This document shows, piece after piece, positions 1-6,205 of a stretch of 6,205 nt of DNA. Source of the DNA: Seribacter sulfatis (GTDB taxonomy: Bacteria > Verrucomicrobiota > Verrucomicrobiia > Opitutales > Seribacteraceae). The notes under the pieces were generated by a model, which did not search any database, was not told the origin of the DNA, and was given only the letters and a program-made list of their open reading frames with translations. Positions within the stretch are counted from its first letter, which is position 1, and each line of letters begins with the position of its first letter. The DNA is taken from the NCBI RefSeq assembly GCF_964187635.1, contig NZ_CAXLMO010000101.1, forward strand, positions 1 through 6,205, read 5' to 3'. The position numbers were made by a program, and so were the translations under genes.

Positions 1-180
1 GGAATTGGAAAGAAAACCATTGTTTGCACTGTCAGTGCTGGAATATGCGGTTCCGGCCAAGCCTGAGCTTTCCAATACCGGCGTATTCAGGGCGGTGAGA
101 TCATTGTTTAGCGGGCTTGAATCCTCTGCGTTTCCGCTCGTCTGTTCCAGGTGATAAACCCCGAAGTAATCCTTCCACAC
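1..180 (-). other. Start of a further LamG domain (truncated by window)
   Basis: Residues 2009-2068. VWKDYFGVYHLEQTSGNAED (2009-2028), then SSPLNNDLTALNTP, is the usual opening of a LamG domain after DUF2341 (the form 'GVYHLE…A.DSS...N.LT'). Only the first strands are present, so it is not possible to see whether this copy also carries a type A insert. Confidence 0.75.
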
Positions 181-3100
181 ACTTCCATCATTGGCATAGG
201 TGGGAAGACCTGCGCTTGGATTACCCCAGTACATTGTAATGTTTGCATCGGATTTTAAGGCGGGCACATTGACCCAGATTTGAGATTCGCCGGATGGGTT
301 CCAATTGGCAATTTCGTACTTTAACTCGGCACCATGTTTATCGATAAAGCGAAGATCGCTTCCGTTGGATCTAGCCTGTGCATAACGGAACCCAGATGCA
401 CCTAATCCTGTTGAATTGTCCTCGGAAAAACGCACCAGCATATTCCAGTCTTCCACGGTTGAGCCACTGTAATCGGTGGTGAAGGGGAGGGCATAGTTCC
501 AACCAGAGTAGTCGTTAACTGTAAGGGTAATGTCTTTTACGGCTGACCAATTATGATCATTCGACGTTGAAGAAGCTTTGAGCTGGAAGTTGTAGGTGCC
601 TGCCGTAGAGGCTGAACCAGTTACAGTACCCACGGTATTACTAGCCATATTGAGGGATAGCCCGCTGGGTACATTTAGTAATTCGTAGAAGACCGTGGCA
701 TCATGCCCAGTTACCCCATAGGCAGTAACCGAACTCGCTTGGTATGATATTGATTTATTGGTTGAACCACTGAATGTGGATGGGCTGGTGATGGCTAGCT
801 TTGGCTGCCCGATATCCCCACTGCCATTATTGCAAATAGCAGCAACCTCAGCGGCTGTAAGTACGCCACGGTAAAAGCGCACATCATCAATCTTGGGATA
901 AGACGATGACGAATTGATATTCGGATCACCGAGAATTAGTCTACTAATGGAGTCAGTGATAGAACCCGATTGACTGGTCGTACCCACTTCCGCACCGTCG
1001 ATATAGATCTTTTTATTTCCCCCGCCAAAGGTGGTGGCAAGGTGGTGCCATAGATCATCATTCATGGGCACAGGTTTGGTAAATTTATCTCCTGCACCAG
1101 ATAAATTCAGGGTAAGGTCATCTGCTCCAGAAGGCCCGCGTTCAATGGCCCAACCGCCGAAGCTAGGAGTGTTCGATTTGTGTGCATGCCCACTGGGAAG
1201 TTCGCCCTGTAATCCCCATTTGTGAGCGAGGTAGCCCTCCACTTTAAGTTCATCCGTGCTGCTTAACTTGTCGTTAAAAATTAAAAATTCGGAAAAATTG
1301 ATGTTGTAATTTTTCCCAAGCTTTACCGATTCATTAGGCAATGATTTTAAAGCACCCGTTACGCTTCTGGTGTCTGTTTGAGTACCATCGACTCGTCTAG
1401 TTATGCTACCCGACCCATATGACAAATTAAGTAGACCACCCGTTGCAGATTTGAAGGAATTATTTTCTGCATGTTGGTTTTCCTGCCAATAATTTGTTCC
1501 GGAACTGTTGGTTGCCGAAAAAAATAATTTTTGCGGATCATTCCATGAAATACGGCAAGAAAAATGCCATGCGGTATTAGCAGCACTGCTTTCATTCGTT
1601 GTTTTACCTAAGATTCTTGTCCAATCTTTTAAATTACTTTTCATGACAACGAATACATGGAGTTTATCCCAACCATCAAAATCAAGACCACTGTTCTTGA
1701 TCTCGATGTAGTTGCCGGTGGAAACCGTGGGTTTTCCGTTTAAACCAGTGGATTTCCAAATGGGTAACGAAGCACTTGAATTAGGTATTCCATGGTATCC
1801 CTTACCACTTTTATCCAACCACATAGAGATCGATTCATTGTTGGCCGGGGGAGAAACGATTCCCTCTACTTTTGCCATATGTTTGGGTTTATCTGCATCA
1901 AGCCAAGACATTAATTTGCCCATTTTGGTAGGGTCGAAGTCGTTCTTGGAAAGGAGGGTTTGGTTTGCCTCACTTGGCCAGCCTTTCACCCACATCGAGA
2001 CAGAGAAATTACTGTCCCCATCAAACACATCCTCCGTACCACCGGTGGATACCGTGGCAAAGGTACCGTTGGAAAGGTCTAGGGATTTTCCGCTGCCCGA
2101 TACCACATCGGTGGAGAAGGGATTACTTTTCGGTAGTGGCACAACTGATTTGTAGGAATGTCCACTATTCAAGCTGCCATCCAAGCCCCACTTGTGGGCC
2201 AGGTAGCCCTCGATTTTTTGGCGTTCAGAATCTAACTGCGGAGATGAAATAATAATCTCTTTGATATTCCCAGTGAAGCCTGATGCGAAAGTGGACCGTA
2301 AAACTCCGCCTATACAGAACCGATTTGTGGACATACTTCCTGATCTGGTGTAAGATAAAGAGCCCGGTGTGCCACCATTAACACGACCAACAATAGAACT
2401 GCCCGTATCCATCCAATGTAGAATTTTGTAGGAACCATCCATGGCCACATCGTTTAGAATAGCATTTTGGCTTCTCCTCGCGGAACCGGTGTCATTACGA
2501 AAGTATACGGCTAGACGGTTCTGGGGACTTTCGTTGGTAGTTTGAAAAGCGTAAATAGGATCACTGTCAGAAGAACTACCTTCGCAAATAAATCTAATGT
2601 CACTTTGAGAATTTCCAGAAGCCACAATGAAAATTTCTATTGAGCCGTTGGCATACATAAAAGGTGAGTCATTAAAAAGGTACTGAGACCCATTAAATGC
2701 GATAGATCCCGAAGAAAGAGTGGGTTTTATACTATCGGCACCAGACTGTGATACATGTCTGTTATTTCCGCTCTTGTCTTTCCATAGAGTAACTTTGTTA
2801 TTATTGTGGGAAATGGTACTACTGTCCGAAGCATCCAGCCAGAGTTTTAAACCATCAAAATTTTTGGGGCTCAGGGTGAAATCTCCTTTCCCATGGTGGT
2901 TGTTTCCTGAGGAATCCTTTAAGTTGCCATCCAGTTTCCACCAGCCTTTGAGGTCACTGTTTCGGACGGGGTTATCCCGTACGGTACTGGTTACGGTAGT
3001 GAAACTACGGGTGGTGCTTGCCCATACATTACCTTTCCAGTTGGAGGCATAGGTACGGAAATAATAAGTCGTTCCCCCGGTAAGTCCGGTCAGAGATTTC

Positions 3101-6100
3101 CGCAGGGTGCCCACTTGGGCATTAGAAACGGTGAAGTTTGAGTCCCATGATGAGAGATTGGTGCCCCCGTCGTTGTCTCCCCAGTAGAAAATCAAATCGG
3201 TGGCGGCATTGCCGTTGTCGGTCAGTGTGGACTGAAGGTCGGCTGTGGTTGTTTTGACATTGGCAGTAGATAGGGAACCCAAAACAGGAACGGTTACATT
3301 GGTTGGAGTGGTGAAGGATTGAACCGAGCTCCAGGTAGTTTGGGAGGCTGGTGGGGTTATTCTGTAGGGATGGCCATTTGGAAGCGATAGCCCCCACTTA
3401 TGAGCGAGATAGCCTTCGACTTTTTGAGATTGAATGGTGGATAGAGTACCCGAGTAGGCAATAATTTCGGCAAAGTCGCCGTTCCAATTAGCGTCACCAT
3501 CACCGATTTTCCAGTCACTTCTTGAAGCTGGGGCATTGAAAGCAACCCTAACAAGTTTATGTTCTGAGAGAGGGGAAAAATTAATATATTCAGAACTGGG
3601 CGTACCACCGTTAATAGATGCATTTTCTCCCTTAATAGAGTTATTGCCCGCCCTTGCAAATATAACATGTTTTTTGTTACCAGAACTTGACCAACCACCC
3701 ATCGGCCAATCCCAACCTCCAAAATTATTTCCATCCCTTGCATTGAGAACGAAGAAAAAGGTCTGCAAAGCATGATCGCCCGAAAGGGTCATGACATCGT
3801 TGCTTCCATCAAATCGAATAACTGGAAGAGCATTGAGAACAGAATTATTTAGGGTTGGTTGATAGTCAGAATTTGATTGAGTCGCATGGTTGTCGTTTCC
3901 ACTTTTATCTGACCATGTAGATACTCTACCTGAGTACAGAGTAAGTGTACTGCTGTCTGCCGCATCCAGCCAAAGATTTAGGTTTGATCCAGAAATTCCT
4001 TTGGGGTTTAGTTTTCCCTGACTGCGAAGTCGATAATGATAAGTTTCTCCTGCGGTGAGTCCAGATATGGTGGTGCCGTAGAATCCTTCCTTGCCCGTGC
4101 CGAGTGGGGTGGCATTGGAATCCCAGTTGGATAATGTCTGATTACCGTCATTGTCTCCCCAGAATAAATCCACCACATTTTCCTCTCCTCCCGAGTGAGT
4201 GATTTCTCCCATTACGACAGCGTGGTCCGAAGCGGGTGAGGTAGTGGGGAAGGCAAAAGCGGGACCGGTGGGGTTACTGTCGTAGGGAATGGTGGTGACC
4301 GCCCGTTTGCCAGCAGCATTTTTTGCAATTACGGTAATGGAGCCCACTCCACCCACGGTGGGCGTACCCGAGATTTCGCCGGTTGCGGAATTGATGCCCA
4401 GTCCGGGAGTTAGGTTGACTGCCTCGTAATTGGCATTGGGAAAAGCCGCGGTTACGGTGGTGGATAGGGCAGTGCCTGTGGTTCCGCTTATCTTCGCGGG
4501 CAGGGTGGCAAATTCACCAATGTTTCCAATATCCCCCTTACCAAAATTGTAAAGTGCGGAGACCTGCGTGGATGTTAGCCCACTGGTGTAGAACCGGACC
4601 TCGTCCAACTTGATTCCGCTGTGCCTTGCAGCGGCGACCGTGCCCGCCGTATCATTCATGTCGGATGCACCGAGCAAAAGGGTGGCGGTGGTCGATGCAA
4701 CAGAACCGGATGCGGAAGCCGAGGATACTTCCGTACCGTCAAGATAGATCTTGCGGGTGCCCCCGTCATAAGTCGATACGATGTGGTGCCATTGATTGTC
4801 TGTTGAGAGAGCAGTGGAATGGGAGGCTTCCTCGATTTCGCCGGTGCCTTTTATATTAGTAATCAAGGTGTTTTCTTTTTCTCCCCTTCCCACAGACCAA
4901 CCCTTTTGGGTATTAAATAAGTGAGTGGCAGGTAAATTTCCAGTCATGCCCCACTTGATGGCCAGGTGGCTTTCAATGGTTTGGCGTTCGGTATCGCTGA
5001 GGGCATTACGAAATATGAAAATTTCTCCATAGAGCATAGTATTCATAAAAACGACTGAATCACTTGATGAGGAATTAAAGGCACTGGGAACGCCTGAAGT
5101 TTTTGTACCTGCACTACTTCCGTTTGCGTGCCAATTCATTTTCCCGGCAACACCGTCATAGGTAAAACAAACGATTTTTGGTTCCACATTCGCTCGGGTA
5201 ATTCCAGTTGATTGAACATCTCCGGTTCCCAATCGAAAACCTTGGTTATATTGATTTTCGATCCGTCTTTTACCAAAAGTAAAACCATTTCCTTTTTTGA
5301 TATTTTCTTCCCAGCTCCAACCCCCACTCGCCCATTTGTAAACAAATATAAGCGACATCGAGTTCCAGGCATCAAAAGCTGTGGCACTATTCGTGATAGT
5401 CAAATGACCTCCCGAATTTTTAACTGCTGGGTATTTACCCCATAGCCCTGCTGTATGATAGGATGGTGTTGCACTCGCTGTCGCATGATGCCCATTTCCA
5501 CTTTTATCCGCCCAGTATTTTACATTGCTTCCATCGGTCGGTGTTCCAATTGCACCTGCAGATGTGCCTTTATCCATAGTATCAAGATCCTGAGCATCGA
5601 GCCATAATTTCATTGAGCTAATCGATTTCGGATTGGGCACTTCACCTCCTTTGGAAATTACTGGAGCGAAAGAATTGTCCGACCAGCCCTTGACCCATGC
5701 GGATACAGAGAATGAGCCGTTACCATCAAACACATCTTCATTTCCACCCGTGGAAATTTCCACATGCCCATCAACTAAATCGATGGCTTTACCGTTCCCG
5801 AATGGGGTGTCAGCAGTGAAAGAAGGGGTACCCGTACCAAGAGGAGGGGCTAGTTTGTAGGGATGACTGTTGGGCAAGTTGCTCATTAGTCCCCACTTGT
5901 GAGCGAGATAGCCTTCGATATTAAGAATTTCGGCATCGGACAAAGCCGTGTTGTAAATGAGGATTTCTCCCAGTTTACCTCTCCATTGATTCGTCGTTGT
6001 AGATCGATCATACCCAAAGCAATCTGCGTCCGAATTAGAGGTAGTTTGTACGCTAAGAATAGCCAATGAGTTCGGATATGAGGTGGTTTCTCCATTTATA

Positions 6101-6205
6101 ATATTACCGTTTAAACGAGTAACCCCACCTTTAACTTGAGATGCAGTATGACTACCCCAAAAACGTCCGTTATTGTTGTTATGCCAATGAGGATGTTTGG
6201 TCGTA
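1..6205 (-). CDS. Giant multidomain LamG/FN3/putative-Ig surface protein, internal fragment (both ends outside window)
   Basis: One minus-strand frame is open across the whole window, 2068 codons without a stop; chance openness of that length is not credible, and the translation is recognisable domain after domain. The protein is rich in Ser, Thr, Gly, Asn and Asp. It has only six Cys (residues 62, 346, 1207, 1297, 1550, 1791) and no hydrophobic stretch long enough for a membrane segment, as expected of an exported beta-sandwich protein. Domains in order are five type A LamG-like jellyrolls interleaved with two type B LamG domains, two He_PIG-like domains, two FN3-like domains, a DUF2341-like domain and the start of a further LamG. 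No catalytic domain is seen. Signal peptide, start codon, ribosome site and C-terminal sorting or anchoring signal all lie outside. Role inferred: extracellular adhesion or polysaccharide binding. I do not recognise a named gene. Confidence 0.96.
181..507 (-). other. DUF2341-like domain
   Basis: Residues 1900-2008. Key stretches are SGWNYALPFTTDYSG (1900-1914), 'EDWNMLVRFSEDN' (1918-1930), GFRYAQARSNGSDLRFIDKH (1938-1957), 'ELKYEIANWNPSGESQIWV' (1960-1978), and ITMYWGNPSAG (1989-1999). The order 'FR.....G.DLRF.D..G..L.YEI..W......IWV.VP......I.MYWGNP' matches the DUF2341 family, whose function is not known. It sits directly before a LamG start, a common pairing in bacterial surface proteins. 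Confidence 0.87.
511..807 (-). other. Putative-Ig (He_PIG-like) domain PIG2
   Basis: Residues 1800-1898. It begins QPKLAITSPSTFSGSTNKSI (1800-1819). It continues with 'VFYELLNVPSGLSLNMASNT' (1838-1857), VGTVTGSASTAGTYNFQLKA (1858-1877) and finally 'AVKDITLTVND' (1888-1898). The 'P-x-G-L-S-L-N-x-x-x-x-x-x-G-x-V-[ST]-G' pattern and the closing L-T-V-N strand are typical of cadherin-like/He_PIG domains. It holds the same place after LamG B2 as PIG1 does after LamG B1, but the two are well diverged. Confidence 0.85.
808..1176 (-). other. LamG type B domain B2, third piece
   Basis: Residues 1677-1799 complete LamG B2: GGWAIERG (1683-1690), 'LTLNLSGAGDKF' (1697-1708), DDLWHHLATTFGGGNKKIYI (1716-1735), DGAEVGTT (1736-1743), 'SRLILGDPNIN' (1754-1764), 'KIDDVRFYRGVLTAAEV' (1771-1787), and the end GSGDIG (1794-1799). 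Pieces 1+2+3 total about 219 residues, an ordinary length for a Laminin_G_3-type domain. Confidence 0.9.
1177..1941 (-). repeat. Type A LamG-like jellyroll A5, inserted in LamG B2 (site 2)
   Basis: Residues 1422-1676, complete and the longest copy (about 255 residues). It opens DFDPTKMGKLMSWLDADKP (1422-1440). Then come MWLDKSGKGYHG (1461-1472), 'GLNGKPTVSTGNYIEIKNSG' (1487-1506), FDGWDKLHVFVVMKS (1509-1523), 'ITRRVDGTQ' (1601-1609), INFSEFLIFNDKLS (1635-1648), and VEGYLAHKWGL (1655-1665; hallmark at 1210-1239), ending LPSGHAHK (1669-1676). It resembles A2 more than A3 or A4 in its middle strands (NSG..FD.W......V.K). Confidence 0.9.
1942..2148 (-). other. LamG type B domain B2, second piece
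   Basis: Residues 1353-1421. The chain resumes LamG B2: 'VVSGSGKSLDLSNG' (1367-1380), VSTGGTEDVFDGD (1385-1397), FSVSMWVKGW (1400-1409) and 'QTLLSKN' (1415-1421). It aligns with B1 residues 118-188 throughout, and both pieces end at the same strand (PVISKGGE / TLLSKND) just before a type A insert. Confidence 0.88.
2149..2874 (-). repeat. Type A LamG-like jellyroll A4, inserted in LamG B2 (site 1)
   Basis: Residues 1111-1352, complete. It opens LSPKNFDGLKLWLDASDSST (1111-1130). Then come LWKDKSGNNRHVSQS (1140-1154), IAFNGSQYLF (1168-1177), 'IEIFIVASGN' (1189-1198), 'RLAVYFRNDTG' (1230-1240), a 'GNIKEIIISSPQLDSERQ' strand-turn (1312-1329), and the terminal IEGYLAHKWGL (1331-1341; hallmark at 2182-2211), ending NSGHSYK (1346-1352). 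It follows immediately on the DSSGNNHHG opening of LamG B2. Confidence 0.92.
2875..2955 (-). other. LamG type B domain B2, first piece
   Basis: Residues 1084-1110, with DLKGWWKLDGNLKDSSGNNH starting at 1084 and then HGKGDFT. 'L.GWWKLDG...DSSGN.HHG' is the classic opening of a bacterial LamG domain. The usual next element (…FG.ALDF.G…) is absent here and reappears at residue 1353 after the type A domain A4. Confidence 0.87.
2983..3300 (-). other. FN3-like domain FN3-2 (uninterrupted)
   Basis: Residues 969-1074. It contains 'TANVKTTTADLQSTLTDNG' (980-998), the strand DLIFYWGDNDGGTNLSSWDS (1003-1022), LRKSLTGLTGGTTYYFRTY (1034-1052) and 'NVWASTTRSFTT' (1059-1070) without any break. It is the internal reference showing that this FN3 type is normally contiguous. 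Linker STVRDNPVRNS then leads into LamG B2. Confidence 0.87.
3301..3360 (-). other. FN3-1 terminal strand (G), displaced by A3
   Basis: Residues 949-968, ITPPASQTTWSSVQSFTTPT. This short piece corresponds to NVWASTTRSFTTVT at the end of FN3-2, that is, the last strand of the fold. On its own it is too short to be a domain; joined to residue 730 it completes FN3-1. Confidence 0.75.
3361..4014 (-). repeat. Type A LamG-like jellyroll A3, inserted in FN3-1
   Basis: Residues 731-948, complete. It opens KLNPKGISGSNLNLWLDAAD (731-750). Then come WSDKSGNDNHATQS (764-777), 'PVIRFDGSNDVMTLSGDH' (794-811), FFFVLNARDGNN (816-827), 'LVRVAFNAP' (884-892), DWKIGDGDANWNGDFAEII (897-915), and the terminal VEGYLAHKWGL (929-939; hallmark at 3388-3417), ending LPNGHPYR (941-948). 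This is the cleanest type A copy in the window. It lies between the F-strand and G-strand of an FN3-like domain, a host quite unlike the LamG domains that hold A2, A4 and A5. Confidence 0.93.
4015..4269 (-). other. FN3-like domain FN3-1, main part (strands A to F)
   Basis: Residues 646-730. The sequence carries 'SDHAVVMGEITHSGGEE' (659-675), the strand DLFWGDNDGN (679-688), LSNWDSN (691-697) and 'ISGLTAGETYHYRLRSQG' (713-730). This matches the neighbouring FN3-2 closely (FYWGDNDGG, LSSWDSN, LTGLTGGTTYYFRTYASN). After the F-strand HYRLRSQG, the expected G-strand of the type 'TWSSVQSFTT' is missing. It is found 218 residues further on, after domain A3. Confidence 0.85.
4276..4524 (-). other. 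Putative-Ig (He_PIG-like) domain PIG1
   Basis: Residues 561-643. The stretch has the typical order of the He_PIG family: 'TLPAKISGTTGTALSTTV' (567-584), a short strand with YEAVNL (593-598), TPGLGINSATGEISGTPT (599-616) and 'VGSITVIAKNAAGKRAVTT' (620-638). The 'P-G-L-x-[IL]-N-x-x-[TS]-G-x-[IV]-[ST]-G-T-P' pattern is diagnostic. It follows directly on the GKGDIG end of LamG B1, as PIG2 follows GSGDIG in B2. It is probably a structural spacer on the cell surface. Confidence 0.88.
4525..4920 (-). other. LamG type B domain B1, third piece
   Basis: Residues 429-560 complete the LamG domain left open at residue 188. They include GWSVGRGEKENTLITNIKG (435-453), 'DNQWHHIVSTYDGG' (469-482), RKIYLDGTEVSSA (484-496), a 'TLLLGAS' strand (508-514), and 'IKLDEVRFYTSGLTSTQV' (531-548), ending ALYNFGKGDIG (550-560). 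All are standard late Laminin_G_3 motifs in the right order. Joined directly to residues 118-188 they read as a normal domain, which is the evidence that A2 is an insertion and not a separate neighbour. Confidence 0.9.
4921..5640 (-). repeat. Type A LamG-like jellyroll A2, inserted in LamG B1
   Basis: Residues 189-428, a complete type A jellyroll. It opens with the conserved boundary VPNPKSIS and 'MKLWLDAQD' (198-206). Next come YWADKSGNGHHAT (230-242), the strand FDAWNSMSLIFVYK (277-290), a variable middle, the strand 'YGEIFIFRNALSDTERQ' (392-408), and a diverged form of the terminal motif, ESHLAIKWGM (411-420; 4945-4974), ending LPATH at 424-428. It is close in layout to A5, and both sit at the same point of their host LamG domain. 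The role of the domain in the protein is presumably ligand or glycan binding; no binding residues can be assigned. Confidence 0.9.
5641..5853 (-). other. LamG type B domain B1, second piece
   Basis: Residues 118-188. After the A1 jellyroll the chain resumes a standard Laminin_G_3-like domain: FGNGKAIDL (about 134-142), 'EISTGGNEDVFDG' (149-161), then the strand FSVSAWVKGW (165-174) and 'PVISKGGE' (181-188). It aligns residue for residue with piece 2 of B2 (1353-1421), which also carries STGG, EDVFDG, FSVS and WVKGW. In an ordinary LamG domain the ISKGG strand is followed by a strand like GWSVGRG, but here that strand appears only about 240 residues later, at 435. The type A domain A2 lies between. 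Confidence 0.88.
5854..6204 (-). repeat. Type A LamG-like jellyroll A1 (C-terminal half only)
   Basis: Residues 1-117 are the distal half of a concanavalin A-like/LamG jellyroll of the 'HKWGL' kind. Visible motifs are TRLNG (29-33), an 'AILSVQTT' strand near 48-55, the 'RGKLGEILIYNTALSDAE' strand-turn at about 75-92, and the hallmark EGYLAHKWGL at 97-106 (5887-5916), closing with LPNSHPYK at 110-117. The WLDA and DKSGN motifs of the first half would lie upstream of 6205. By comparison with A4, which occupies the equivalent place before the second LamG block, A1 probably interrupts the first loop of LamG B1. That cannot be confirmed because the preceding sequence is missing. Confidence 0.9.

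Noticed and set aside
1712..2155. A 147-codon plus-strand open frame
   Set aside because: It is antisense to LamG B2 and A5. Its translation has no recognisable domain. Similar strings (SNTSS.PPV) also appear in a plus-strand frame at 5633-5860 only because both oppose the same repeated LamG coding segment (STGG.EDVFDG).
3357..3773. A 138-codon minus-strand open frame with an ATG
   Set aside because: It is in a different minus frame from the giant gene and overlaps A3, which is strongly recognisable in the other frame. The other short minus frames at 1401-1595, 3122-3397, 5136-5387 and 5886-6095 fail for the same reason.
1177..4014. Inteins or other self-splicing elements as an explanation for the interrupted domains
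   Set aside because: The inserts have LamG-like jellyroll motifs throughout, lack the Cys/Ser start and HN-[CST] end of inteins, and the frame is continuous with no intron-like RNA structure seen.
4621..4859. Overlapping plus-strand frames with Cys/Arg-rich products
   Set aside because: The Cys- and Arg-rich translation is the antisense image of Ala/Gly/Thr codons in LamG B1; two overlapping frames of this kind cannot both be real, and neither resembles a known family.
1210..5916. Five near-identical 30-base segments (HKWGL motif) that might suggest a CRISPR or short direct-repeat array
   Set aside because: They are spaced irregularly by roughly 0.9 to 1.5 kb, differ mainly at third codon positions, and each encodes the end of a type A jellyroll. 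They are protein repeats kept by selection, not DNA repeats.
1..6205. A phage tail fibre or phage structural gene as the source
   Set aside because: HKWGL jellyrolls do occur in marine phage proteins, but the size, the He_PIG, FN3 and DUF2341 content, and the lack of any phage neighbour in view fit a bacterial surface protein better. A viral or prophage origin cannot be fully excluded from this window.

Overview
The window lies entirely inside one very large protein-coding gene on the minus strand. Reading the reverse complement with codons whose upper base is a multiple of 3 (first complete codon at 6204-6202, last at 3-1) gives 2068 consecutive sense codons. There is no stop, and neither the true start nor the true end is in the window. 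No second gene, RNA gene, promoter, terminator, CRISPR array or insertion sequence is supported on either strand. Residue numbers below count from 6204 downward (residue 1 = 6204-6202, residue 2068 = 3-1).

The product looks like a giant secreted or cell-surface multidomain protein built from beta-sandwich modules. These are: LamG-like jellyrolls of two kinds (type A, starting near 'LWLDA' and ending 'EGYLAHKWGL...LP..HPYK'; type B, with 'GWWKLDG..DSSGN', 'FSVS.WVKGW', 'WHH', 'KIY.DG', 'DDVRFY'); two putative-Ig (He_PIG-like) domains; two FN3-like domains; and a DUF2341-like domain followed by the start of another LamG. In N-to-C order (high to low coordinate) the layout is: A1 (partial), B1 piece, A2, B1 remainder, PIG1, FN3-1 first part, A3, FN3-1 last strand, FN3-2, B2 first piece, A4, B2 second piece, A5, B2 third piece, PIG2, DUF2341, start of LamG. 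No catalytic domain is visible; adhesion or glycan binding is the inferred role.

The most striking feature is that the type A jellyrolls are not simply lined up between other domains. They sit inside them. B2 becomes one ordinary-length LamG domain (about 219 residues) only when A4 and A5 are removed. B1 shows the same two interruption sites. FN3-1 is split before its last strand by A3, while the adjacent FN3-2 is intact and serves as an internal control. The B-plus-inserts-plus-PIG block recurs with a period of about 3.7 kb (about 1240 residues), so the nested arrangement was apparently duplicated as a unit.

The domain style (HKWGL jellyrolls, GDNDG-type FN3, He_PIG, DUF2341) and the moderate G+C (judged by eye) suggest an environmental bacterium of the Verrucomicrobiota/Planctomycetota type, probably marine. 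This assignment is a tentative inference from family knowledge, not shown by the sequence.
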